64,000 bases of DNA, from NCBI RefSeq assembly GCF_010586825.1, contig NZ_JAAAGB010000008.1, positions 62,001 through 126,000 of the forward strand, written 5' to 3'. Both the position numbers and the translations under genes were made by a program. Below are positions 1-8,475 of the stretch, piece by piece; within the stretch, counting starts at the first letter, position 1; every line of letters starts with the position of its first letter. The notes beneath the pieces are model-generated. The model was not told the origin of the DNA. It saw only the letters and a list, made by a program, of their open reading frames with translations, and ran no database searches. This DNA comes from Draconibacterium mangrovi. GTDB lineage: Bacteria; Bacteroidota; Bacteroidia; Bacteroidales; Prolixibacteraceae.

Positions 1-606
1 GAAAATGGCCAATGGGTGGAAACCAAACCTTTTGAGATTAAACAGGCATTGAATTACCCGAATATAGGTGCCAGAGACTCATACGTTCTTTACCACGAAG
101 AACTGGAATCGCTGACTAAAAACTTCCCAAGTTTGAAACGCGCACGTTTCTGGATGACTTTCGGACAGGAATACCTGACTCACTTGCGTGTAATCCAGAA
201 TATTGGAATGAGCCGCATTGATCCGGTTAAATACAAAGGTATTGACATTATTCCGTTGGAGTTCCTGAAAGAGGTACTTCCAAATCCGGGAGATCTTGGC
301 GATAACTACACCGGCGAAACATCTATTGGATGCCGCATTAAAGGTGTAAAAGAAGGTGAAGAAAAAACCTACTACGTTTGGAACAACTGCAGTCACCAAA
401 AAGCATTTGAAGAAACCGGTACTCAGGGCGTTTCATACACCACCGGAGTTCCTGCAATGTTGGGAGCCATGATGGTACTTACCGGAAAATGGCAGGGCAA
501 AGGCGTGTTTAACGTTGAGGAATTCGATCCGGATCCGTTTATGGAGAAAATCGGAGAACACGGTTTGCCGTGGAACGAAGAAATTAATGGAGATCTGGAA
601 GTGTAA
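1..606 (+). CDS. Carboxynorspermidine/carboxyspermidine synthase, C-terminal part (cut by window start)
   Basis: The frame is open from base 1 to the TAA at 604-606, giving 201 residues with no start in the window. The residues match the C-terminal half of the saccharopine-dehydrogenase-like family that makes carboxy(nor)spermidine from aspartate semialdehyde and a diamine using NADPH. Typical stretches are ARDSYVLYHEELESL, TFGQEYLTHL and TGVPAMLGAMM. The next gene is the matching decarboxylase, which fixes the pathway as the carboxyspermidine route to polyamines known in Bacteroides and Vibrio. A saccharopine dehydrogenase of lysine metabolism is the alternative, but the neighbour makes that unlikely. 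Which diamine is used (putrescine or diaminopropane) cannot be read from the sequence. Confidence 0.85.
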   Translation, partial: ENGQWVETKPFEIKQALNYPNIGARDSYVLYHEELESLTKNFPSLKRARFWMTFGQEYLTHLRVIQNIGMSRIDPVKYKGIDIIPLEFLKEVLPNPGDLGDNYTGETSIGCRIKGVKEGEEKTYYVWNNCSHQKAFEETGTQGVSYTTGVPAMLGAMMVLTGKWQGKGVFNVEEFDPDPFMEKIGEHGLPWNEEINGDLEV

Positions 607-622
607 CAACATACTTGCTTCG

Positions 623-653
623 AGCCCCGGGTTAATAACTTGGGGCTTTTTAT
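623..653 (+). terminator. Intrinsic terminator between the two polyamine genes
   Basis: The hairpin pairs AGCCCC (623-628) with GGGGCT (642-647) and runs into a T-rich tail at 647-653. It lies between the synthase stop and the TTG start of the decarboxylase, so the two pathway genes may be only partly co-transcribed. Confidence 0.65.
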
Positions 654-675
654 TTAACTGCAAAATATTAAGACA

Positions 676-1812
676 TTGAATTATAAAGAAATACCCTCTC
701 CGGCTTTTGTGCTCGATGAAAAACTGCTTCGTAAAAATCTGGAGTTGATCAACACCGTTCAGCAGGAAGCCGGAATTGAAATTATTCTCGCATTTAAAGG
801 ATTTGCCATGTGGAGCGCCTTCCCCATTGTGCGCGAATATTTAAAAGGAGCAACAGCCAGCTCGTTGTACGAAGCACGTTTGTGTTTCGAGGAAATGAAA
901 ACCCGCGCGCATCTTTATTCGCCGGTGTACCTCGATCATGAATTTGATGAGTTGATGAGCTACAGCAGCCATATTGTTTTTAATTCAGTTAAACAGTTTG
1001 ATAAATATTACCAACGCACGCAAACTGCCGGACATAAAATTTCTTGTGGTATTCGGGTAAATCCTGAATATTCCGATGTGGGTACCGACCTTTACAACCC
1101 TAGTGCTCCGGGCTCGCGACTGGGAATTGGCAGCAACGAAATGCCGGATGAACTCCCCGAAGGAATTGAAGGCATTCATTTTCATGTGTTGTGCGAATCG
1201 GATTCATTCAGCCTGGAAAAAGTACTCAAGAACCTCGAAAACAAATACAGTAAATATTTGCACCGGGTAAAATGGGTGAACATGGGCGGCGGCCACCTGA
1301 TGACACGGGAAGGCTATAACCATCAACACCTCATCAAACTGCTGAAAGATTTCAGAAAAAAATACGATGTAAAAGTTATATTGGAACCCGGTAGTGCCAT
1401 TGCCTGGGAAACGGGCGTTTTGGTTTCAACCGTTCAGGATATTGTGGAACACCAGGGCGTTAAAACAGCGATTCTGGATGTTTCGTTTACTGCCCACATG
1501 CCCGACACACTGGAAATGCCCTATCGCCCGAAAATTATTGGGGCCAAAGATCCATCAGAAGAAAGCCGATACCGTTATCGTTTGGGAGGCGGCAGTTGTC
1601 TGGCAGGTGATTTTATGGAAGCTTACGATTTTGGACGAGAATTACAGATTGGTGAACAGATCGTTTTCCTTGATATGATTCATTACACCATGGTAAAAAC
1701 CACCATGTTTAACGGTGTTAATCATCCAACAATTGCCATTTGGACAAAAGATGATGAACTACAGATTATTCGGAAATTTAAATACGAGGATTTTAAAAAC
1801 CGATTGTCGTAG
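676..1812 (+). CDS. nspC: Carboxynorspermidine decarboxylase
   Basis: This 378-residue protein is a PLP enzyme of the alanine-racemase-fold decarboxylase family. It decarboxylates carboxynorspermidine or carboxyspermidine to (nor)spermidine in the cytoplasm. K41 in AFKGFAMWS is the expected Schiff-base lysine. Further family marks are the GIRVNPEYS stretch, HFHVLCES, the glycine loop NMGGGH, LEPGSAIAW and the dimer-interface GGSCLAGD. Length is normal for NspC. The start is TTG at 676: no ATG is in frame near the homologous N-terminus (INYKEIPSPAFVLDE-like) and the upstream frame adds no family sequence. It follows the synthase gene by 69 bases with a terminator-like hairpin between them. Confidence 0.92.
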   Translation: MNYKEIPSPAFVLDEKLLRKNLELINTVQQEAGIEIILAFKGFAMWSAFPIVREYLKGATASSLYEARLCFEEMKTRAHLYSPVYLDHEFDELMSYSSHIVFNSVKQFDKYYQRTQTAGHKISCGIRVNPEYSDVGTDLYNPSAPGSRLGIGSNEMPDELPEGIEGIHFHVLCESDSFSLEKVLKNLENKYSKYLHRVKWVNMGGGHLMTREGYNHQHLIKLLKDFRKKYDVKVILEPGSAIAWETGVLVSTVQDIVEHQGVKTAILDVSFTAHMPDTLEMPYRPKIIGAKDPSEESRYRYRLGGGSCLAGDFMEAYDFGRELQIGEQIVFLDMIHYTMVKTTMFNGVNHPTIAIWTKDDELQIIRKFKYEDFKNRLS

Positions 1813-1847
1813 TTATAAGCTATTTGCTAAAACTAACTAACCAACCT

Positions 1848-3638
1848 ATGAAAAACCTTATTGTTTCAATTTGCCTGCTTTGCAGTTTAACATCATTTGG
1901 CCAGAAAGACACCAATGAACGCGCCAAATGGTTCACCGACTCACGCTTTGGAATGTTTATCCACTGGGGAGTGTACAGCGGTGCCGAAGGTTACTGGAAA
2001 GGCGAAAAACTGCGTCACGACAACAACTACGCAGAATGGATTTTATACCGAAACCGTATTGAACGCGACGAATATGTTACACTCCTCGACCGCTTTCGAT
2101 GGGATGAAATTGATCCCGAAGAGTGGGTAATTCTGGCTAAAAATTCGGGGATGAAATACATTACCATTACAGCCAAACATCATGATGGTTTTGGGTTATG
2201 GGACAGCCATGTTAGCGATTACGACCTGGGAAATTATACAAACCCCAAACGCGATATCATCGCCGAAATGGCCGAAGCCTGCAAAAAACACCGCATAAAA
2301 CTTTGTCTGTATTATTCGCATTGGGTGGATTGGGAACACCCGCTTGGTTGGGACCATACCCGCGAAATCTATAAAATATCGGAAAGCGATTACGACCGCT
2401 ACTGGCAGCAAAAAGTAATACCGCAAATTACCGAGCTGCTAACCAATTACGGCGAGATTTCGATGCTTTGGTTCGATATGTGGATTCATCACTCGGAAAG
2501 TATTGTTACCAAAGAACAATTACTTCAGCTGAAATCACAGATTCGAGAGTTACAACCCAATTGCCTTGTAAATTCTCGTTTAGGTCTATCGATCGAGGAA
2601 GATTCCGACATTGATTACAAAACACTGGGCGATAATCAACTTGGCGACAAAAAAGAAGATTTCCCATGGCAATCACCGGCAACAGTGGCTCATTCCTGGG
2701 GTTTCCATTCGTCTGATTCGCAATGGAAATCAACAACAACATTACTTAAATCACTAATTGGCAACGTTAGCTTGAATGGTAATTTTATGCTGAATATCGG
2801 GCCACGTGCCAACGGCGATGTGCCTCACGAGATTTCGCAACGCATGCTTGAAATGGGCAAATGGCTGGAGGTGAACGGAGAATCGATTTACGGTGCAGAA
2901 GCTTTCGACCTAAACAAAGACCTTCACGACTGGGGAAAAATTACCTGTAAGCAAGATGGAAACAGCTTTAAATTGTTTTTGCATGTTTACAACTGGCCGT
3001 TAAACAAACACCTCAATCTAACAGGAATTACCGCGACTCCTGAAAAAATCTACCTGCTGGCCGATACACAGAAATCACCTCTCTCCTTTTCACATTCCGG
3101 AGCATTTACTCAAATCATACTTCCCGATAACGAACCGGATCCGTATGTTTCAGTACTAGTGGTTGAATACCAATCGAAACCGGAGATTATGGATGGACTG
3201 GTAGCCCAAACAAGCGACGATGGATATTCCTTACTTCCCGGGAATCAGAATCCGCAGCCTGAATCAATGAAAATTACGTCTCCGGCAAAATACGGTACGG
3301 TTCCGGCTTTTGTGGCCGCTGATGGTGTTACTGATTTTAGCTGGAGAATATACGTTGACAAACCGGGTGCAAAACGGGTGGATGTGTCGTATAGTTTTCA
3401 GGGCAACAGAAACAACAGCCAGATTGTATTAAAAGCTGCCGGGCAATCATTGTATCACCCAGTACATCCAACCGGGCAAACTGTTGGTGAACCCAACCAG
3501 GATTGGCATATCGATAACTTCGAATCGAAAAAAATAGGTACAATCAATTTTCCCAAACCCGGTTTTTACACTATAGAGCTCAGCATTCAGCCTACTGAAG
3601 CAGATCCGATCAGGTTCCAGTGGTTGTGGATTAAATAA
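1848..3638 (+). CDS. Alpha-L-fucosidase, GH29
   Basis: The 596-residue secreted or periplasmic enzyme removes alpha-L-fucose from glycans. An upstream TTG would add eight residues, but ATG 1848 gives a clean signal peptide (MKNLIVSICLLCSLTSFGQ, cut after the Q region). GH29 marks follow: GMFIHWGVYS, ITAKHHDGFGLWDS, a LCLYYSHWVDW strand and MLWFDMW, whose Asp is the expected nucleophile. The catalytic barrel spans about 20-345. A C-terminal part of roughly 200 residues looks like beta-sandwich domains. It stands alone after nspC. Together with the GH92 gene at 18.4 kb it suggests use of fucosylated, mannosylated glycans; the actual linkage preference cannot be seen. Confidence 0.9.
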   Translation: MKNLIVSICLLCSLTSFGQKDTNERAKWFTDSRFGMFIHWGVYSGAEGYWKGEKLRHDNNYAEWILYRNRIERDEYVTLLDRFRWDEIDPEEWVILAKNSGMKYITITAKHHDGFGLWDSHVSDYDLGNYTNPKRDIIAEMAEACKKHRIKLCLYYSHWVDWEHPLGWDHTREIYKISESDYDRYWQQKVIPQITELLTNYGEISMLWFDMWIHHSESIVTKEQLLQLKSQIRELQPNCLVNSRLGLSIEEDSDIDYKTLGDNQLGDKKEDFPWQSPATVAHSWGFHSSDSQWKSTTTLLKSLIGNVSLNGNFMLNIGPRANGDVPHEISQRMLEMGKWLEVNGESIYGAEAFDLNKDLHDWGKITCKQDGNSFKLFLHVYNWPLNKHLNLTGITATPEKIYLLADTQKSPLSFSHSGAFTQIILPDNEPDPYVSVLVVEYQSKPEIMDGLVAQTSDDGYSLLPGNQNPQPESMKITSPAKYGTVPAFVAADGVTDFSWRIYVDKPGAKRVDVSYSFQGNRNNSQIVLKAAGQSLYHPVHPTGQTVGEPNQDWHIDNFESKKIGTINFPKPGFYTIELSIQPTEADPIRFQWLWIK

Positions 3639-3730
3639 GTTTGAATTGAGGATAAAAGACTAAACGGCCTTATTAACAATTGTTGATAACCGTGGTTAAT
3701 TCATGGTGGATATAAACGACTGAAAATCAC

Positions 3731-3760
3731 TTGCATTTTTCATTTTTCGCTGTATATTTG
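3731..3760 (+). promoter_or_regulatory. Bacteroidota-type promoter of the candidate ncRNA
   Basis: A -33 element TTG (3731-3733) is followed after 19 bases by a perfect -7 element TATATTTG (3753-3760), the consensus for the Bacteroidota housekeeping sigma factor. The expected start of transcription is near 3765. No ORF begins downstream within the usual leader length. Confidence 0.65.
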
Positions 3761-3764
3761 ATCT

Positions 3765-4290
3765 ATCAGGTGAGCGATAAAAGGCTGCTTGGAAATTGTG
3801 GAAACGGGAAAAGTTTCTTAGTCGAAACCGGAACCATTTCATCCCACCCTTCGGGGCGGCACAGTGAAAAAGCTGAAGTTTGAACGCGATATTCTGGAGT
3901 ATCAAAGTTCAGGCAATCATCTGGAAGAAAATCCAGAAGTTCTTTCAAGATTGGGTCATCAGGCAGGAAGTAACAAGATCAAGGTCTTAACTGCGAAACT
4001 GCACAACGAAAACGAGGCAACTCAAACCCGTTGATTGGAAAGGGGACATCCTTAGGGATTAGCTGAATACACTGACAGACACTTCGTTCAGGAAGGTAAG
4101 CGCGATTACCGAAAGAACAACCGAAAGGCTGAGCCGTAGAAAGCAAAGCCGGAAAGTTAAGGCACAAGCCGATTCGAAAGAAAAAGCCAACGCCGGTCGT
4201 AATAACCGTAACCTGGCACCAATAGTAACTTCGGTTACTTGAGAGTGAATGGGAGCTATTTGTAACAAAATAGTTCCCATTTGTGTTTTA
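3765..4290 (+). ncRNA. Candidate structured non-coding RNA of about 520 nt
   Basis: The 813-base gap between the fucosidase and the ion channel holds no convincing gene. It has a good promoter at one end and a strong terminator at the other. Between them are compact hairpins: CCC-TTCG-GGG (about 3848-3857), TCTGGA/TCCAGA (3920-3925/3932-3937), GGTAA/TTACC (about 4096-4111) and AGTAAC-TTCG-GTTACT (4224-4239), two with UUCG tetraloops. An open frame runs 3864-4034, but it has only a GTG start, no family resemblance, and stops before the other hairpins. I do not recognise the RNA family. The alternative is a leader or a decayed gene. Confidence 0.5.
4248..4290 (+). terminator. Strong hairpin terminator closing the ncRNA unit
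   Basis: A 14-bp stem pairs 4248-4261 with 4268-4281 with a single G-T wobble and a six-base loop. T-rich sequence follows (TGTGTTTTA). Confidence 0.65.
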
Positions 4291-4451
4291 TAGAAACCGA
4301 TCATTCTCCCTCATATTCCCAAAACAATCCACATAAATTCATTCCAGCTCTTGATTTACGTTTTAGTATTATGTAATTTTAACAAAACACAAGTTTAATT
4401 CCCGACCTTTCTGTCTGGTGATTACACTGTTATTTAAAATTCTTAAATAAA

Positions 4452-4907
4452 ATGTTTAAAATTCTAATAATTGGTTTTGCCATAATCGCCTTTAATGTTG
4501 TTCTTCAGGCGTGGGCAAATATCTACCTTACACGAAAAACAGTAAGTGTTATAAGCGAGTGGAAGAAAAAGCTCAACAATTTGCGAATATTACGCCTGCT
4601 TGTTTATTCCTTTCTGTTTCTAACATTCTTACATGCAATCCACTCTCTGATTTGGGCCTATTGTCTGTACCTTATCCCAACCATACAGCCCGATTTTGCC
4701 AGTTTTCACGACATGTTCTATTACTCGATTGTCACTTTCACAACGCTTGGTTATGGCGATATGACAATTAGCTCAGAATGGAAAATTCTGTCGGGAATTG
4801 AGGCGATAAACGGAATTATGCTTATTGGATGGTCAACAGCATTGATGTATTCGTTGATTCAAATTATATATAAAACCTTACGAGAACAAAATGGCAAGCA
4901 GCGATAA
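4452..4907 (+). CDS. Two-TM potassium-channel-like protein
   Basis: The 151-residue membrane protein has an N-terminal hydrophobic helix (about 1-22), a second near 50-75, a re-entrant pore loop with the filter TTLGYGD, and a last helix near 120-140. The filter TLGYGD is a variant of the K+ signature TVGYGD, so it belongs to the ion-channel (Ion_trans_2) family. There is no cytosolic RCK/TrkA domain, so ligand gating is not evident. Its last 17 bases overlap the next gene, a membrane fusion protein, which suggests translational coupling and a role with the transport genes downstream. The selectivity is inferred from the motif only. Confidence 0.75.
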   Translation: MFKILIIGFAIIAFNVVLQAWANIYLTRKTVSVISEWKKKLNNLRILRLLVYSFLFLTFLHAIHSLIWAYCLYLIPTIQPDFASFHDMFYYSIVTFTTLGYGDMTISSEWKILSGIEAINGIMLIGWSTALMYSLIQIIYKTLREQNGKQR

Positions 4908-6027
4908 AACTGAACCAAAAGAACAAGATCCGGTTGAAAACAAACAACAGGAAACACCAGCGAAAAAAAGTCCGGTAAAGAAAATAAGTCTTATCATACT
5001 TATCATCACGGTACTTATTTTTATCATCAATGTCCTTTCCGATCGCCATACGCCTCACACCGATCAGGCGCGGGTAAAAGGGCTCGTACTGCCGGTGGCC
5101 CCAATGGTTAGCGGCTACATTGTTAAAACAAATGTTACCCAGCACTCGCTTGTAAAAGCAGGCGACACACTGTTTATCATCGATCCAACATCGTACGAAA
5201 TTGCCGTAAAAGTTGCCGAATCGAACCTTGAAAAAGCCATTCAGTCGATTGATGCAGGTGAGTCGTCGTTAAAATCTGCACAGGCACGTTTAAGCCGTGC
5301 AAAAGTTAAACTCGAACGATCGACAAAAAACTGGGAACGCACCCAGCGTGTTTTGGCAGAAAACGAAGGAGCCCTTTCGGAAGCCGACATCGACAGGTCG
5401 GAAGCTTCGTATCTCGAAGCTATCGAATCCGTAAAATCATCGCAGGCCGATCTGGAGCGGCAAACCGAAGCTTTGGGGCCGTTAAACGAAAACAATCCAA
5501 CAATAAAAGCGGCCTTAAACAACCTCGAGAATGCACAAATTAATTTGGGGTACACAGCGGTCATTGCTCCATCTGATGGAATTGTGGAAAGCTTTAACAT
5601 CGAAGATGGCTATTTTGCTGCGGCAGGGCATTCACTTATGTCGCTGGTTTCGAACAACGATATGTGGATTCAGGCCAACCTGAAAGAAAATAACCTCTCG
5701 AAAGTTAAACTTGGCGACAAAGTGGAACTGATTTTTGACATTGAACCCGGTAAGGTTTTCGAAGGGAAACTCACCAGTATTTCTTACGGCGTATCGGTTG
5801 ACAATACCAACCCGAACGGTTTGCCAAAAGTGTCATCGGCACAGGGTTGGTTACGAGACCCACAACGGTTTCCGGTGATGATCGAACTGGAAGACAAAGA
5901 AATTATAAGCAAACTACGCCAGGGCAGCCAGGCCGAAATTGTAGTGTATACCGGCAAAAAGCCACTACTGAATATGATTGCCCGTTTACGCATCAGAATC
6001 ATGTCGAAACTTTCGTATGTCCGATAA
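4891..6027 (+). CDS. HlyD/EmrA-type membrane fusion protein
   Basis: The 378-residue periplasmic adaptor has a charged 30-residue cytoplasmic tail, one TM helix at about 33-48, a lipoyl-like half motif (VAPMVSGYI, VKAGDTLFIID), a long coiled-coil hairpin at about 95-200, the second lipoyl half (INLGYTAVIAPSDGIV) and a beta-barrel end. This is the secretion/efflux adaptor family seen with DHA2 pumps and with AaeB/FUSC permeases. It overlaps the channel gene by 17 bases and the permease gene by 11, so the genes form one operon with a TolC-like partner. The substrate is unknown; aromatic acids or drugs are common in the family. Confidence 0.88.
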   Translation: MASSDKTEPKEQDPVENKQQETPAKKSPVKKISLIILIITVLIFIINVLSDRHTPHTDQARVKGLVLPVAPMVSGYIVKTNVTQHSLVKAGDTLFIIDPTSYEIAVKVAESNLEKAIQSIDAGESSLKSAQARLSRAKVKLERSTKNWERTQRVLAENEGALSEADIDRSEASYLEAIESVKSSQADLERQTEALGPLNENNPTIKAALNNLENAQINLGYTAVIAPSDGIVESFNIEDGYFAAAGHSLMSLVSNNDMWIQANLKENNLSKVKLGDKVELIFDIEPGKVFEGKLTSISYGVSVDNTNPNGLPKVSSAQGWLRDPQRFPVMIELEDKEIISKLRQGSQAEIVVYTGKKPLLNMIARLRIRIMSKLSYVR

Positions 6028-7051
6028 AATCAAAACATATTTTACAGATTTAAGAAACGAATACCCTGTTATACGTGCAGTATTTGCCGTTACGCTTGCA
6101 CTGGTTTACGCCACAACTGTGGGTTATCCGGCTCCTCACCTCACGGCCATTTTAACCATGATGTTTATCGGTCCGGGGAAACAGGCACTCGGCCTAAAAA
6201 AAGAAATAATTGTTCCTTTTTTAATTTATGTTCTGGGGTCCATTGGCGTTTTTCTGGGCAACAGGCTTATCGACTACCCGCTTGTAATTCTGCCATTGCT
6301 GGCTCTGGCAATTTTCTGGAGTTTCAAACTGGTAAAAATTCCAGCCCCCATCCGTTTGGTATTTTTGATGTTGATCGTGCTTATACCCTTTAATAGTATA
6401 ACAGCCAACGCCATTGGCGGAATAATTCTACAGGTTTTATTGCTTAACCTGATCATTGCACTGATCATCGTAAAGATTGCGTTTGCGTTATTCCCCGACA
6501 AACCGGTAAGTACCAACCTTGCAAAAAAGAAAAGTGCAGCGCCTCCCAATCCGCTCGACATGAACAAAGTGGCTTTAAACGGTGTGCTGGTGATTTTCCC
6601 TCTGGTAGTACTATTCTATCTTTTTAATGCCACCGTTGGAACGCTTACACTTGTTTTTACCATTATCCTTGGATTTGATCCTTTTGTTTACCAATCAAAA
6701 AAAGGGCTGGTTATAATTGTAGCCAACATTCTGGGTGGATTCTTTGGTGTTCTGGCTTATCAACTCTTAATTATTGTACCTGCTTACCTGTTCTATATTT
6801 TCCTGATTCTGTCGGTAGCTTTCTTTTTTATGATCAACCTGTTCTCTACCAAAAAAATAGCGCCCGTTTTCGCAACAAGTTTTAATACATTTATTGTGAT
6901 TATGGGAATAATTTCCACCTCAAGCAGTGGAGCAGGAAGTGAAGTCTGGAATCGTTTATTACAGATCGGTATTGCCATTGTTTACACCACATTGGCCTAC
7001 ATTGTGGTTACCGCTTTTAATAATCCTAAAATCTCAGCAATTGAAGAATAA
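6017..7051 (+). CDS. DUF2955/FUSC-like inner-membrane permease
   Basis: The 344-residue protein has about nine hydrophobic segments and resembles the DUF2955 family, which is related to AaeB/FUSC aromatic-acid exporters (VTLALVYATTVGYPAPHLTAIL near the N-terminus, a cytosolic stretch about 165-190). The start is ATG 6017, which overlaps the adaptor stop by 11 bases; an earlier in-frame start at 5978 would add 13 residues without a membrane or family signal. Position between an adaptor and an outer-membrane factor says it is the inner-membrane part of a tripartite export system. The exported compound cannot be inferred. Confidence 0.75.
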   Translation: MSDKIKTYFTDLRNEYPVIRAVFAVTLALVYATTVGYPAPHLTAILTMMFIGPGKQALGLKKEIIVPFLIYVLGSIGVFLGNRLIDYPLVILPLLALAIFWSFKLVKIPAPIRLVFLMLIVLIPFNSITANAIGGIILQVLLLNLIIALIIVKIAFALFPDKPVSTNLAKKKSAAPPNPLDMNKVALNGVLVIFPLVVLFYLFNATVGTLTLVFTIILGFDPFVYQSKKGLVIIVANILGGFFGVLAYQLLIIVPAYLFYIFLILSVAFFFMINLFSTKKIAPVFATSFNTFIVIMGIISTSSSGAGSEVWNRLLQIGIAIVYTTLAYIVVTAFNNPKISAIEE

Positions 7052-8423
7052 AATTACATACCCACTTCTCACCTGTATGTTCGGAATGTTTGTTTTTTCG
7101 TGCAATGTTCACGAGAAATTCACTCAACCCGAAATTGATATTCAGGAAACGTATACCGACCAGATAGCCGACAGCAGCAGCTTTTCAGATGTTGACTGGT
7201 GGCAAATCTTCAACGACAGTATGCTTATCTCACTCATTCGCGAAGGACTGGAAAACAACCTGCAGGTGCAAAATATGGCGACCTCGATAAAACAGTCGGA
7301 GTTGCAATACGAAATTGCCAAAACCATGTTAATTCCGGCGGTAAATTACGGAGGAAGTGCATCTACTTCGGCAAACTCCTTATCCTCGGGCACTTTTAAA
7401 GGCAATGTGGCAGCACTGGCCAATGTTTCGTATACGCTCGATTTTTGGGGCCAGCTAACCAACCAGCGCGACGCCGCACTGGAAGCATACCTCGCCACCG
7501 AAATTGGCTATCAACAGGTAAAAGCAACACTGGTAACACAAATTGCAAGTTTGTATTTTACATTGCGCGATATCGACAACAAAATCATTGTAGCCGAGAA
7601 TATGATCGTGAACATGAACGATTTTCACGACATTATTGGTGCGCGATACCGGGGAGGATTTGTTTCGAAAGTAGATGTTAACCAGTCGGAAATTGCGGTA
7701 AAAGATGCAGAAGTAACACTGGAATCGCTACTTCGTGCCCGCGGACAACTGGAAAATGCCATTAGTATTGTATTAGGGTCGGCACCAAAATCTATCCCGC
7801 GCGGTCTGCCACTGGAGCAACAGGTTATTACATCGGAAATGCCTCTTGGCGTACCTGTTTATTTACTTCAGCGCCGCCCCGATATCATTATCAACGAGAA
7901 GAAATTAAAGGCACAACTACGCATTATCGATGCCACGCAGGCCTTACGGTATCCGAATCTAACTTTATCGCTTGATGTGGGTGCACAAATTACAGACCCA
8001 TCAATGGTATTTACCGAGTTGGCTGCCGATTTGCTGGGACCGATATTCAATGCCGGACGAATAAATAAATCGATTGCCGTGCAACAGGAAGAATACAATA
8101 TTCTGGTAAATAACTACATCCAGTCGTTTTATTTGGCTTTACAGGAAGTACAGGATGCTGTGATTGCCATTGATTCGTATCAAAAAGAGTTTGAAATCAA
8201 AAAACAAAAACTCGATCTTTCGCAGGAAGCACTCGACCTGGCCTGGGTGCGTTACGAAGAAGGTGTGACGACTTTCCTCGAATTTATAAACTTGCAAAAC
8301 TCGCTGTTTAGTGCGCAATTGCAAGCGTCGGATTCGTATATGAATTACCTGCAATCGGTGGTAAAACTGTATTTGGCACTTGGCGGCGGCTGGGAATACG
8401 AAGCTTATGTTGAAGCTGATTAG
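7041..8423 (+). CDS. TolC/NodT-type outer-membrane efflux lipoprotein
   Basis: The 460-residue outer-membrane factor carries two OEP repeats (about 60-250 and 270-450) with the typical stretches DWWQIFND, YTLDFWGQL, RRPDI and ALQEVQDA. Start choice: TTG at 7041 gives MKNK followed by a hydrophobic stretch and the lipobox FVFSC with C21, a good lipoprotein signal. The longer frame from 6927 lies inside the permease gene and spoils this. The start overlaps the permease stop by 11 bases, continuing the chain of overlaps in this operon. It provides the outer-membrane channel for the adaptor and permease. Confidence 0.9.
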   Translation: MKNKITYPLLTCMFGMFVFSCNVHEKFTQPEIDIQETYTDQIADSSSFSDVDWWQIFNDSMLISLIREGLENNLQVQNMATSIKQSELQYEIAKTMLIPAVNYGGSASTSANSLSSGTFKGNVAALANVSYTLDFWGQLTNQRDAALEAYLATEIGYQQVKATLVTQIASLYFTLRDIDNKIIVAENMIVNMNDFHDIIGARYRGGFVSKVDVNQSEIAVKDAEVTLESLLRARGQLENAISIVLGSAPKSIPRGLPLEQQVITSEMPLGVPVYLLQRRPDIIINEKKLKAQLRIIDATQALRYPNLTLSLDVGAQITDPSMVFTELAADLLGPIFNAGRINKSIAVQQEEYNILVNNYIQSFYLALQEVQDAVIAIDSYQKEFEIKKQKLDLSQEALDLAWVRYEEGVTTFLEFINLQNSLFSAQLQASDSYMNYLQSVVKLYLALGGGWEYEAYVEAD

Positions 8424-8475
8424 TGTGCCGTAGCAAATCATTTTCTTACTACCTTTACCCACTAAAATTCAGAAC

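Noticed and set aside
3864-4034. 57-codon GTG frame inside the ncRNA candidate
   Set aside because: No ATG, no resemblance to a family, and the hairpins continue beyond it; kept only as an alternative.
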